Both the position numbers and the translations under genes were made by a program. From positions 153,073 through 217,072 of the forward strand of contig NZ_KI912600.1 in assembly GCF_000519205.1 (NCBI RefSeq): a stretch of DNA of 64,000 nt, read 5' to 3'. Every line of letters starts with the position of its first letter. The first letter of the stretch is position 1. This document shows, piece by piece, positions 43,208 through 51,081 of the stretch. This DNA comes from Amycolatopsis taiwanensis DSM 45107 (GTDB lineage Bacteria > Actinomycetota > Actinomycetes > Mycobacteriales > Pseudonocardiaceae). A model generated the notes under the pieces. That model ran no database searches. It was given only the letters and a program-made list of their open reading frames with translations, and was not told the origin of the DNA.

Positions 43208-44965
43208 TCAGAGGTCGAGGACGAGGTCGGTTTCGGGTTGTGAGCAGCAGACGAGCGTTGTTCCCCGGGCCGGGGGCTCCAGGGGATCAGGCCGGTACCG
43301 GACCGCGCCGCACAGGATTCGAGTCTGGCAGGTGTGGCAGACGCCGGTGCGGCAGGACCAGCGGGTCGGGATGTCGCAGGCTTCCGCGAGGTCGAGGACG
43401 GTGCGGTAGTCCTCGTTCCACGGCACGGTCAGGCCGCTGCGGGTAAAGGTGATCCGGGGCCCGGCGCCGGCGGGACCCGGGGGCTGGTGTGGCGGGGTAC
43501 GGGTGGCGCCGGTGAGGCCGGGGTTGACGGCCGGGAGCGTGCCGAACAGTTCGGTGTGGATGCGATCGGTGGCCAGGCCGATGCTGGTCAGCGCCTCGCG
43601 CATGGCGTCCATGAACTTGCTCGGGCCGCACAGGTACGTGGTCGCGGCGGCGGGCAGGCCGAGCGCGGCCAGTGTCTCGCGGTTGAGCCGGCCCCGAATG
43701 GCAGGTGGCGCCACGCTCGCCGTCGGCGCGGTGTAGTAGACGTGTTCGTGACTTCGGTCGAGGCTGGTCAGCAGTTGGTGGGCCTCGGCGGCGAAGGCGT
43801 GCTCGGCCTCTGATCGTGCGGTGTGCAGCCACCAGACGTCGCGTTCGCTGTGCGCCGCGGCGAGTGCGTGCAGCATCCCCAGCACGGGCGTCACCCCGAC
43901 GCCCGCCGAGAGCAGGAGCACGGGCGTGGTGTCGTCGCCGTCTTCGGGTAGGACGAACTCGCCTTGTGGGGCGGCGACGTCCACGGTGTCGCCGACCCGC
44001 AGGCGGGTATGGAGATACCTGCTGACGACGCCGTGGGTCTCGCGTTTCACGCTGATGCGGTACTCGCTGTCCGACGGGGCGGCTGACAGTGAGTAGTTGC
44101 GTACCGGCGGCGGGTCGCCGGCACCGGTGACCCGCAGCGTGAGGTACTGGCCTGGCTTGGGACGGGGCAGCGGGGTGCTGTCCGGTGTCGCCAGATGAAT
44201 CGACGACACCGTCGCGCTCTCGGGCTTGATCCGGGTGACTCGCAGCGGCCGGAAGCCGGCCCAGCCAGTGGGTTCGGCGGGTTCGGCGCCGGTGGGTGGC
44301 GCACCGGCGGGTGCCTGGTGCTCGGCGGCCTCCAGCAGTTCGCGGAACGACGCCTGCCAGCCCGGGCTGAGCGCGGGGATGTCCACGGCTGTGCGAAGTT
44401 GGTCGAGATCGCGGTCAGGCAGGTAGAGCAGTGCGTCGATGGCGGCGACGCTCATCCGGTGCCGGCCGGTTCTGGTGCGGATGATCTCGTCGCCTGCCTG
44501 TACGCGGCCTTCGGTGATGACCCGGAGGTAGAAGCCGGGCCGATGGTGGGCGACCAGCAGCGCGGGCATCTCGGGCTCACCAAGGCGCATGCCGACCCGG
44601 AAACAGGTGACGCGCGGCTGGGTGACCTCGAATTCGGCCTTCCCGATGCGATAGCGGTCGCCGATGTGCACCTGGTCATCGGGCAAGCCGTCGACGGTGA
44701 AGTTCTCCCCGAACCTGCCGTATTCGAGGTCGTCGCGGCCGAGGTGCCCTCGCCAGTACTCGTAGGACTGACGCTGGTAGACGAGCACGGCACGTATTTC
44801 TCCGCCGTGGCCGTTCAAATCGCCTTGCCCGTCACCGTCGATGTTGAGCTTGCGGACCATGCGCGGGCCGTCGACGGGATATTTGAAGATTCCGGTGTGG
44901 ACGGTCCGGCCCTGCCAGGGCACGTCCTGTGGCAAGCCGACATTCAGTGACAGTAGGCGTGCCAT
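43208..44965 (-). CDS. MOSC - flavin reductase - ferredoxin fusion protein
   Basis: This 585-residue three-part protein begins with a MOSC domain (about 1-165) with the conserved Cys in QPRVTCFRVG, and a YiiM-type 3-alpha domain (about 165-215). An FAD-binding ferredoxin-reductase domain follows (RNYSLSAAPSDSEYRISVKRE, about 300-320), then an NAD-binding domain (LLLSAGVGVTPVLGM) and a C-terminal plant-type [2Fe-2S] ferredoxin with Cys ligands in SCRTGVCHTCQTRIL and VCCSQPE. MOSC domains bind molybdopterin-type cofactors or handle N-hydroxylated substrates, so this may be a self-sufficient reductase for N-oxygenated compounds. This architecture is known in actinomycetes. It lies 13 bases from the CGNR gene end. 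Confidence 0.9.
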   Translation of the reverse strand: MARLLSLNVGLPQDVPWQGRTVHTGIFKYPVDGPRMVRKLNIDGDGQGDLNGHGGEIRAVLVYQRQSYEYWRGHLGRDDLEYGRFGENFTVDGLPDDQVHIGDRYRIGKAEFEVTQPRVTCFRVGMRLGEPEMPALLVAHHRPGFYLRVITEGRVQAGDEIIRTRTGRHRMSVAAIDALLYLPDRDLDQLRTAVDIPALSPGWQASFRELLEAAEHQAPAGAPPTGAEPAEPTGWAGFRPLRVTRIKPESATVSSIHLATPDSTPLPRPKPGQYLTLRVTGAGDPPPVRNYSLSAAPSDSEYRISVKRETHGVVSRYLHTRLRVGDTVDVAAPQGEFVLPEDGDDTTPVLLLSAGVGVTPVLGMLHALAAAHSERDVWWLHTARSEAEHAFAAEAHQLLTSLDRSHEHVYYTAPTASVAPPAIRGRLNRETLAALGLPAAATTYLCGPSKFMDAMREALTSIGLATDRIHTELFGTLPAVNPGLTGATRTPPHQPPGPAGAGPRITFTRSGLTVPWNEDYRTVLDLAEACDIPTRWSCRTGVCHTCQTRILCGAVRYRPDPLEPPARGTTLVCCSQPETDLVLDL

Positions 44966-44978
44966 GCGCTCGCCTCCT

Positions 44979-45497
44979 TCAGGTCGTGGAGCGCGTGCGC
45001 TGGTAGTGCCGACGGGCTTTCATACGGTTGCCGCAGGCCGCCATCGAACACCAGCGGGCACGGTTCGGTTTGCTGTGGTCGATCAGGAATAGCCGGCACT
45101 CCGGGTTGGCGCAGGGGCGCAGCCGTCCAGGACTGGACACCCGCAGCGCGTCCCAGGTGAGTACGGCCCGTGCCGCGGCCGACCGTCCCTTTGGCAGGTC
45201 GAGGTTCCACGCTACGCCGTCGCCGGCGAGTGAGGCGCGGTAGTACACCCCGTCGACGAAACGGGCGAGGGACGCCGGAACCTCGTCACCGCGGACCACG
45301 TTCTGCAACGCCGCGCGCGCGTCGAGAATGGCGTGCCACTCGGCGTCGGAGGCCGGTTGGTCGTGTGCGGTCAGCCATCGCCGGCCGGCCTCGGCGTCGG
45401 CCAGGTCGTCGCGCTGCGCCCCGTCGACGATCGGGGTCGTGTTGAGCAGGTCGAGCAGCAGGGGCTCGTCCAGCGGTGTTTCGCGGGTCTCGATCAC
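44979..45497 (-). CDS. CGNR zinc-finger transcriptional regulator
   Basis: This 172-residue regulator has an ABATE-type N-terminal domain (LLDLLNTTPIVDG onward) and a C-terminal CGNR zinc finger with CANPEC and WCSMAACGNRMKARRHYQR. GTG 45497 has GGAGG eight bases upstream. It is divergent from the alpha/beta hydrolase gene and probably regulates it, and perhaps the MOSC fusion gene 13 bases downstream in the same direction. Confidence 0.9.
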   Translation of the reverse strand: MIETRETPLDEPLLLDLLNTTPIVDGAQRDDLADAEAGRRWLTAHDQPASDAEWHAILDARAALQNVVRGDEVPASLARFVDGVYYRASLAGDGVAWNLDLPKGRSAAARAVLTWDALRVSSPGRLRPCANPECRLFLIDHSKPNRARWCSMAACGNRMKARRHYQRTRSTT

Positions 45498-45519
45498 CAA
45501 GCTAACCTCCAAAATTCCC

Positions 45520-45535
45520 TTGACAGGTTATAGTA
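45520..45535. promoter_or_regulatory. TTGACAGGTTATAGTA element in divergent promoter
   Basis: This AT-rich element lies between the CGNR and hydrolase genes. It matches 13 of 16 bases of the repeat at 59407-59422 (TTGACAGGTTGTAAGA). It also contains a TTGACA box that could act as a -35 element. A TCTAA/TTAGA inverted repeat lies just downstream, near 45549-45571. Role inferred. Confidence 0.4.
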
Positions 45536-45583
45536 CGCGCTGGTTGAGTCTAACTAGTAAAGTCGATTAGAAAGGTTAGAAAA

Positions 45584-46456
45584 ATGACTGTCGTTCACCA
45601 CCGCTACGCGACCGTGCAGGGCCGGCGGCTGTTCTACCGGGAGGCCGGTCCCGCCGACGCTCCGGCGATCGTGCTGTTGCACGGCTTCCCGACCAGCTCG
45701 TTCATGTTCCGCACGCTGATTCCGGCGCTGGCCGACCGGTACCACGTGATCGCCCCTGACCACCTCGGATACGGGCAGTCCGATGCGCCGTCGGTCGACG
45801 AGTTCGACTACACCTTCGACGCCCTGACCGACCTGACCGCGGCGCTGCTCGAGCACCTGGGCGTGTCGCGCTACGCGATCTACGTCCAGGACTACGGCGC
45901 CCCGATCGGCTGGCGTCTCGCGGAGGCCGACCCGCAGGCCATCACGGCGATCATCACCCAGAGCGGCAACGGCTACGACGACGGCTTTGTCTCCGGCTTC
46001 TGGCAGACCATCTGGGACTACCAACGTGCGCAGACCCCGGAGACCGAGGCCGGCGTCCGCGCCATGCTGACCTTGGAGGCCACGAAGTGGCAGTACCTCA
46101 CCGGCGTCGCCGACGAGAGCCTGGTCAGCCCGGACACCTGGCAGCACGATTTCGCGCTGCTGTCCCGGCCGGGCAATGACGCCATCCAGTTGGCGCTGTT
46201 CCGCGACTACGCCACCAATGCGCCGCGGTACCCGGCGCTACACGAGTACCTGCGCCGTAACCACCCACCGGTACTCGCGGTGTGGGGCAAGGGCGACCCG
46301 ATCTTCGGACCCGAGGGCGCCAGCGCGTTCGCCAAGGACGTGCCGGACGCCGAGATCCACCTGCTTGATGGCGGTCACTTCCTGTTGGAAAGCGCCGGTG
46401 ATCAGGTCGCCGAGCTGATCCGCGATTTCCTGGGCCGGGCGACGGTAACCCGCTGA
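45584..46456 (+). CDS. Alpha/beta hydrolase with Asp nucleophile (dehalogenase/epoxide-hydrolase-like)
   Basis: This 290-residue hydrolase has the oxyanion-type HGFP motif at 33-36 and a nucleophile elbow VQDYGAPIG with Asp103 instead of Ser, as in haloalkane dehalogenases and epoxide hydrolases. The late DGGHFLLE carries the catalytic His, and VWGKGDPIFGPEGA holds the acid region. The ATG is preceded by AAAGG. It is divergent from the CGNR regulator, a common pairing. Dehalogenase versus epoxide hydrolase activity cannot be decided from sequence alone. Confidence 0.88.
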   Translation: MTVVHHRYATVQGRRLFYREAGPADAPAIVLLHGFPTSSFMFRTLIPALADRYHVIAPDHLGYGQSDAPSVDEFDYTFDALTDLTAALLEHLGVSRYAIYVQDYGAPIGWRLAEADPQAITAIITQSGNGYDDGFVSGFWQTIWDYQRAQTPETEAGVRAMLTLEATKWQYLTGVADESLVSPDTWQHDFALLSRPGNDAIQLALFRDYATNAPRYPALHEYLRRNHPPVLAVWGKGDPIFGPEGASAFAKDVPDAEIHLLDGGHFLLESAGDQVAELIRDFLGRATVTR

Positions 46457-46488
46457 ACACGCGGGTTCATCGGTCAGTGGCCAGGGCG

Positions 46489-46563
46489 GCATCATGTCGC
46501 CGTCGGCCTTGTCCTGTCGGGAATGGGGCATGGTCGGCGGCGGCACGTCCCTGACCGACGTCG
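46489..46563 (+). pseudogene. Remnant of a membrane-protein gene end, copy A
   Basis: About 75 bases resemble 47967-48042 with one or two indels and about three quarters of bases identical. They encode a broken version of the tail LSRPEWGKVSGGTSLT (here LSCREWGMVGGGTSLT). No intact gene contains it. It is probably a decayed paralogue of the remnant at 47757-48068. Confidence 0.5.
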
Positions 46564-46583
46564 ACGAAACGGAAGGGATGAGC

Positions 46584-47051
46584 ATGCAAAACCTGCCGAG
46601 GGGAGCCACCGGCTTCTGGGACGCTACGGCTGGTCCTGCACCCAGCGTGGACGTCAAGGCTTTTCGCGCCGCCTGCTACGAGGCTGCCCGCGTGACCAGT
46701 GCCGAGGTTCGATCCTTCACTCGTCCTCAAGGATCAACGCCGAACTTCTACACCGCCGTCTTGAGCTATAGAACCGGTCCGGTGGCCGTCGTCTGTCACG
46801 TCATCCTGCCGCTGCTGGCCACCGCCTGGCCGCCTGCCGCAGACGACAGCGGCCCGCTGTCGTTCATCGACGTCGAACAGTTGGCCCCTGTGCTGTCCCA
46901 GATTCCGCATTTCCGATTGCTGAGTGCCAGCGAACTCCGACAGCCGCTTGCCCGCGTCGACCTGTCCCGGCTGGGGGACGGTGAACGTGAGCAGGTTCGT
47001 TACTGGCAGCCGGAAACGGTAGGTGCCATGCTGTTCAACTACTGGGACTGA
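46584..47051 (+). CDS. Hypothetical protein
   Basis: This 155-residue soluble protein has no recognised family. It is mixed alpha/beta in appearance, with VAVVCHVILPLLATAWPP as a buried strand/helix region and an aromatic C-terminal end MLFNYWD. ATG 46584 has GGAAGGG six bases upstream; ATG 46578 is too close to that site. Codon use is actinomycete-like, supporting a real gene. It is surrounded by gene remnants. Confidence 0.6.
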   Translation: MQNLPRGATGFWDATAGPAPSVDVKAFRAACYEAARVTSAEVRSFTRPQGSTPNFYTAVLSYRTGPVAVVCHVILPLLATAWPPAADDSGPLSFIDVEQLAPVLSQIPHFRLLSASELRQPLARVDLSRLGDGEREQVRYWQPETVGAMLFNYWD

Positions 47052-47133
47052 CCACGCACCGGTTCGGCCGCGCCATACTTCGAAGGCACGCCGGCGTCTC
47101 AATGGGCCGAATGGATCCTGCGGCATCGAATGG

Positions 47134-47157
47134 CTGGCACCCGCAGTACTCACACAT
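47134..47157 (-). pseudogene. N-terminal stub resembling hemerythrin-domain proteins
   Basis: ATG 47157 on the minus strand has GGAG upstream and encodes MCEYCGCQ, the stereotyped start of actinomycete hemerythrin-domain proteins. The frame then continues into unrelated residues. It is read in the same frame as the NarK remnant upstream. Only eight codons support it. Confidence 0.35.
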
Positions 47158-47187
47158 CCCCTGCTCCAACCAACTCGGCTTCACGCA

Positions 47188-47751
47188 CCCGCCAAGGCCG
47201 CCCGCGGCACCGACCACGCCGGTGGCCGAGCCGACCTTGCTCGCCGGTGCGAGCAACGCGACCAGCGCGAACACCGCACCGCTGCCCGAGCCGAGCGCGG
47301 CGGCCACGACCAGGAACGCGATGGTGCCCTACGGCATCAACGTCGGGTTGATCGCCAGCACCGCGGCGGCGGCCGTCACCACGGCGAAGACGCCGATCAG
47401 GACGCGGATCGGGCCGAGCCGGTCGGACAGCCAGCCGCCGACCGGGCGCATCAGGACCGCGAGCAGCACGAACCCGGCCATCCGGTTGGCCGCGTCGAAC
47501 TGGGTGAGCCCGTAGGCGGTCTTCAGTTCGGCCGGCAGGTACACCGAAAACGAGACATACCCGCCGAAGGTCAGCGCGCCCACCGGGATCAGGCCCAGCG
47601 ACCCGACCACGACGGGGACGGCCACCACCAGCGCTTGCTGGACCGCGGTCAAGCCGAGGGAGTCCTGGAACAGCGGCCCGAGCGGGCTCAGCAGCGCCCA
47701 CGCCCAGAAGTTGATCGCGAACCCGATCGTGGCCAGGCTCAGCATCAGCAC
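47188..47751 (-). pseudogene. NarK/nitrate-nitrite-type MFS pseudogene
   Basis: The reading LSLATIGFAINFWAWALLSP onward to VVVGSLGLIPVGALT is a NarK-type N-terminus. It jumps directly to FGGYVSFSVYLPAELKTAYG, which belongs after about the sixth helix, so roughly 150 residues are missing. After NPTLMP an in-frame TAG (47329-47331) interrupts the frame, which then resumes as GTIAFLVVAAALGSGSGAVF and ends at GAAGGLGG, where homology stops. Deletion, amber codon and truncation together mark a dead gene. Confidence 0.8.
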
Positions 47752-47756
47752 CCGGC

Positions 47757-48068
47757 GCCAGCGTCGCGTTCTCCGTTCTCGCGGTCATCCGGCCGGCGCT
47801 GCTAAGCCGGTCTGTCGCACCGGACCGTGGAGAGCGGTTCTACGCGTGGATGTATGCGGCGAGAGCCGTGCCGCTGGGTGTGCTGGCCGCGATCGCGCCG
47901 ATGCTCGCCTTGGGGCTTCTCAGCGCGCTGGCACTGCCGGCGGCCGCGTGTGTCCAGGTGGCCGACGTCGCCATCGGCTTGTCCCGCCCGGAATGGGGCA
48001 AGGTCAGCGGCGGTACCTCCTTGACCGTCATCCACACCGCCACCGCCCTGGGGGCCCTGGGCGGATAG
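47757..48068 (+). pseudogene. Truncated small membrane protein, copy B
   Basis: An open frame reads VAFSVLAVIRPALLSRSVAP, then about RFYAWMYAARAVPLGVLAAI and further hydrophobic helices, ending LSRPEWGKVSGGTSLTVIHT and ATALGALGG. It looks like a DoxX/DUF4267-like four-helix protein whose first helix has been lost at the junction with the NarK pseudogene. A 72-residue product from ATG 47850 is possible but lacks a ribosome site. The family assignment is tentative. Confidence 0.5.
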
Positions 48069-48140
48069 GCGCCATCGCGGAGTGGCCGCGTGAAGCGGCT
48101 GCGCTTTGGTGTGGCAGCCGTCGTGACTTGGTCTGTGGGT

Positions 48141-49313
48141 TCAGAACGGCGGCTCCTGAATGTCGGGCGAATTGTCCTTTGTGGACTTGTCCGGACTTTC
48201 GACGTTCGGTTTGAAGATGGTTTCGGGTCGGGTGGTGTGTTGGCGTCCCGTCGGGGTCGTTACCGTCAGCTCGCCCGTTGCCTCATTCAGGTGGAAGTCC
48301 CATCCTTCGACGTCCTTCAGGCGGTGGCAGCGTCGGCAGAGGCAGTTGAGGTTGCTTTTCGAGGTGTGGCCGTTTTTGCCACGCCGGTAGTCGCGGTGGT
48401 GGTCGACGTCGGAGCGTTGGGCGGGTCGTCGGCAGCCGGGCGCGCGGCATTCGCGGTCACGAACTCGGACGAATTCGCCGAGGGCGGCGGGTGGTCGGTA
48501 GCGGGTGCGGCCGACGTCGAGGACGGCGCCGGAGGCCGGGTCGCAGGTGACTTTGCGCCACACACTGTTGGGATCGTGCATGATCTGTCGAGCGACCTTA
48601 CCGGGGATCGGCCCGTGGCCGGCGAGTTCGCATCCGGTGTTGGTGATGCCCAGCGCTGCGTCGATCGGAACATGGACGTAGACCTGGGCGAGCACGCCGG
48701 GCAGGCCCTCGTGCTTACCCAACGCCAGATCCGCCAGCACGTCCGCTCGCAGTTGGTCAAGGGTGCGGTCCTCGTCCTTGGTCTTCAACTTCCGGGCAAT
48801 GCCATCCACCCGGGCGTAAATCGCGCTGGCGATCTCGGCGGGGAGATACGCCCAGAGGGAAGCCATTCCCTCTTCGGCATGCACCAACTCGACCCGGCGA
48901 TCCTTCCGGCGCCTCTTCGCCCGCTCCGTATACCCGTCAGGATCAACCGCGCAAACAGCATCCCGCGCGATCCGCCGCACCTTCGCGGAATCCTTACCCG
49001 CCAAGCGTCCAGCGATCCGCTCGTCCACCTCGCGAGCATGCTCATCCGACAGGGCCGCGGTCACGTCACAGACTTTGCCAGCCGTATGCAGGTCGATCTC
49101 GCCGTGCTCCATGGCGGCCAGCAGCCGAGGAAGCCGGGTGGTCAAAACCTCCGCCGCGCCGACCAGGCCCGCGGCGGCCTGTCTGGTCATGCCGAGTCCG
49201 AGTGCGACTTCGTCGGTCACCCATCTGGTGTGGCCTCGGACCTTGCATAGCCGGGCGATCGCGTGTACCTGGATGGCTTGGGCTCGGCATATCGCTTCCC
49301 GCGCCACGCTCAT
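48141..49313 (-). CDS. DUF222/HNH endonuclease-like protein, second copy
   Basis: This 390-residue protein has a DUF222 domain and C-terminal HNH motif CRAPGCRRPAQRSDVDHHRDY then NLNCLCRRCHRLKD. The HNH end reads RCHRLK where most members have HHRLK. Compared with the copy at 25342 it begins about 30 residues late, and no upstream start or ribosome site is visible, so the N-terminus may be truncated. A C-terminal tail after the nuclease motif is rich in Thr/Pro. It may be inactive or the start misplaced. Confidence 0.85.
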   Translation of the reverse strand: MSVAREAICRAQAIQVHAIARLCKVRGHTRWVTDEVALGLGMTRQAAAGLVGAAEVLTTRLPRLLAAMEHGEIDLHTAGKVCDVTAALSDEHAREVDERIAGRLAGKDSAKVRRIARDAVCAVDPDGYTERAKRRRKDRRVELVHAEEGMASLWAYLPAEIASAIYARVDGIARKLKTKDEDRTLDQLRADVLADLALGKHEGLPGVLAQVYVHVPIDAALGITNTGCELAGHGPIPGKVARQIMHDPNSVWRKVTCDPASGAVLDVGRTRYRPPAALGEFVRVRDRECRAPGCRRPAQRSDVDHHRDYRRGKNGHTSKSNLNCLCRRCHRLKDVEGWDFHLNEATGELTVTTPTGRQHTTRPETIFKPNVESPDKSTKDNSPDIQEPPF

Positions 49314-49925
49314 GGTCGACCGCAGCGTGATCGGACATGCGAGAGATATCGTCGCCGCACAGCGAAAACAGGTTATACATCATGGGGGAGTCCTTCGTCT
49401 CGAAACGGAAAACCTAATTTTATCGCTCGTACGAACGAAAGTCCATCGAACACGACGTGAAAATCCGTTATCAGGCTGGTGGGAGACCGGCGGCCAACAG
49501 TGATACCCGGCCACCCAGGATCGTAGATTTTCCAACCTTGGATACCGGGAAGGGCGCGGCGATCGCGTATCTTTGTCCCAGTGTGCCCGGGCAAGATTTC
49601 GGCAGCGGTGAAGATATCTATACGGTTATCCTCACGACATGGTTTCCGGGTTCGATTGACCGGATCAATGAATTCCCTTGCTTTGTCTTCATCGCCATCC
49701 CTGTCGTCGGACGGGAGACGCTTTCGGTCGAGCGATACCGGGAACGGTCGGTGAACACCCCGGCACCGCGCCGGATGTCCACGTGGCCCTGGGTTTCAAC
49801 GCCGGCAAGCGATCCGTAGTGACGGCTGGCTGGTGCTGACCATTGCCGCGAGTCCGCGGTGCAGGCAGTCGTCCGAGGGGAGCGGGGCTTGTGTCGGCCG
49901 TCGACCTGGGCTACCGTCGAAACAA
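49314..49925. other. Gene-poor region upstream of the sulfolactate regulon
   Basis: Composition is clearly less GC-rich than the flanks, particularly 49,360-49,690. Frames of up to 130 codons on either strand lack ribosome sites, family patterns and codon bias. I see no RNA gene. It probably marks the border between the HNH/decay block and the sulfolactate genes. Confidence 0.5.
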
Positions 49926-49944
49926 TTGGTAAGACCTCTAGCCA
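49926..49944. promoter_or_regulatory. TGGTAAGACC operator, site 1 (before slcC)
   Basis: TTGGTAAGACCTCTAGCCA fits the FadR-subfamily GntR pattern TGGT-N3-ACC. Eighteen consecutive bases (49927-49944) are identical to 57097-57114 before suyA. It lies 169 bases before slcC, within what should be the promoter region. Confidence 0.75.
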
Positions 49945-50018
49945 GAGAGGATCGTTTGGCTGTGTCAACCCGCAGGTACAAGAGCAGCTGAGACAACGAC
50001 AATCCATTGAGGACGGTG

Positions 50019-50081
50019 ATGTTGCGCAGCACCCCGACGACGCTGATCACGGAAACCCGCTACCCGTCCATCGGCCTGTGA
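50019..50081 (+). CDS. Possible 20-codon leader ORF before slcC
   Basis: ATG 50019 follows GAGGA and opens a 20-codon frame (MLRSTPTTLITETRYPSIGL) ending 31 bases before slcC. It may be chance or a translated leader. The peptide contains no cysteine, so it is not a classical cysteine-responsive leader. Confidence 0.2.
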   Translation: MLRSTPTTLITETRYPSIGL

Positions 50082-50112
50082 ACCCTGCGACCGTAAAGGA
50101 ACACCGCTCGCC

Positions 50113-51081
50113 ATGACCGCACTGATCGACGTGGTGGTGACCGAGGACATCACCGGTGCGCCGCTGGACGAACTGGCCGCGCGCCGCCAGGTGGTGTTCC
50201 GGCCGGACGCCTGGCGTGACCGCACCGGACTGCGTGACCTGGCGCAGCGTGCCAGGGCGCTGGTGGTGCGCAACCGCACCGAGGTGGATGACGACCTGCT
50301 GGGCGCGCCGGACCTGCGGATCGTCGCCCGGGTGGGCGTCGGGCTGGACAACATCGACCTGGTCGCCGCGGACCGGCGCGGGATAGTGGTGTCCGCGCCG
50401 CTGGGCGCCAACGCGATCAGCGTCGCCGAGCACACCTTGGGGCTGGCGCTGGCGCTGGCTCGCCGCACCGCGCGGCTGCACGCCGGCTGCCGGGCCGGGG
50501 AATGGGACCGCAGCGCCGGAATCGAGCTGCACGGCGGCACCTGGGGACTGCTGGGCGCGGGTGCGACCGGCCGGGCGTGCGGGCGCCTGGCCCGCGCGCT
50601 GGGCATGCGGGTGCTCGCGCACGATCCGGGCGTCGACCCCGACGATGCGGGCCTGACCGCGGCGGGCATCGAACTGGCGCCGCTGGCGGAGGTGGTGGCC
50701 GGCGCGGACGTGCTGTCCGTTCATCTGCCGGCGACGGACTCCACGCGCGGGCTGGTGGACGCCCGGCTGCTGGCCCGGATGCGGCCCACCGCCCTGCTGG
50801 TCAACGTCGGCCGGGGCGAGGTGGTCGACGAGGAGGCACTCGCCGACGCGGTGGAGTCCGGCGCGCTGGCCGGCGCGGCTCTCGACGTGCGCGCCCAGGA
50901 ACCGCCACCGCCGGGCCGGCTGGAAACGCTGGACAACGTGCTGCTCACCCCGCACATTGCCGGAATCACCACACAGAGCCAAAAGCGCATCCTGAGTACG
51001 CTGGTCGCCGATATCGACGCGGTACTCGACGGCGGCCGGCCGGCCTCGGCGGTGGACGCGTGGGGGAGGGGGCGCAAGTGA
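50113..51081 (+). CDS. slcC: D-isomer 2-hydroxyacid dehydrogenase, probable (S)-sulfolactate dehydrogenase
   Basis: This 322-residue NAD-dependent dehydrogenase has a Rossmann motif GLLGAGATGRACGRLA (about 144-159) and the catalytic triad Arg234 (NVGRG), Glu263 (RAQEPP) and His281 (TPHIAG). General members oxidise 2-hydroxyacids to 2-oxoacids. SlcC, the (S)-sulfolactate dehydrogenase known from Chromohalobacter, belongs to this family and is encoded beside comC. Here the next gene is a ComC-type dehydrogenase and suyAB lies 6 kb away under the same operator, which supports the specific call. The enzyme would give 3-sulfopyruvate. Confidence 0.85.
   Translation: MTALIDVVVTEDITGAPLDELAARRQVVFRPDAWRDRTGLRDLAQRARALVVRNRTEVDDDLLGAPDLRIVARVGVGLDNIDLVAADRRGIVVSAPLGANAISVAEHTLGLALALARRTARLHAGCRAGEWDRSAGIELHGGTWGLLGAGATGRACGRLARALGMRVLAHDPGVDPDDAGLTAAGIELAPLAEVVAGADVLSVHLPATDSTRGLVDARLLARMRPTALLVNVGRGEVVDEEALADAVESGALAGAALDVRAQEPPPPGRLETLDNVLLTPHIAGITTQSQKRILSTLVADIDAVLDGGRPASAVDAWGRGRK

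Noticed and set aside
49457-49819. 120-codon frame in the gap before slcC
   Set aside because: Starts without ribosome site, low codon bias, no known pattern; treated as non-coding.
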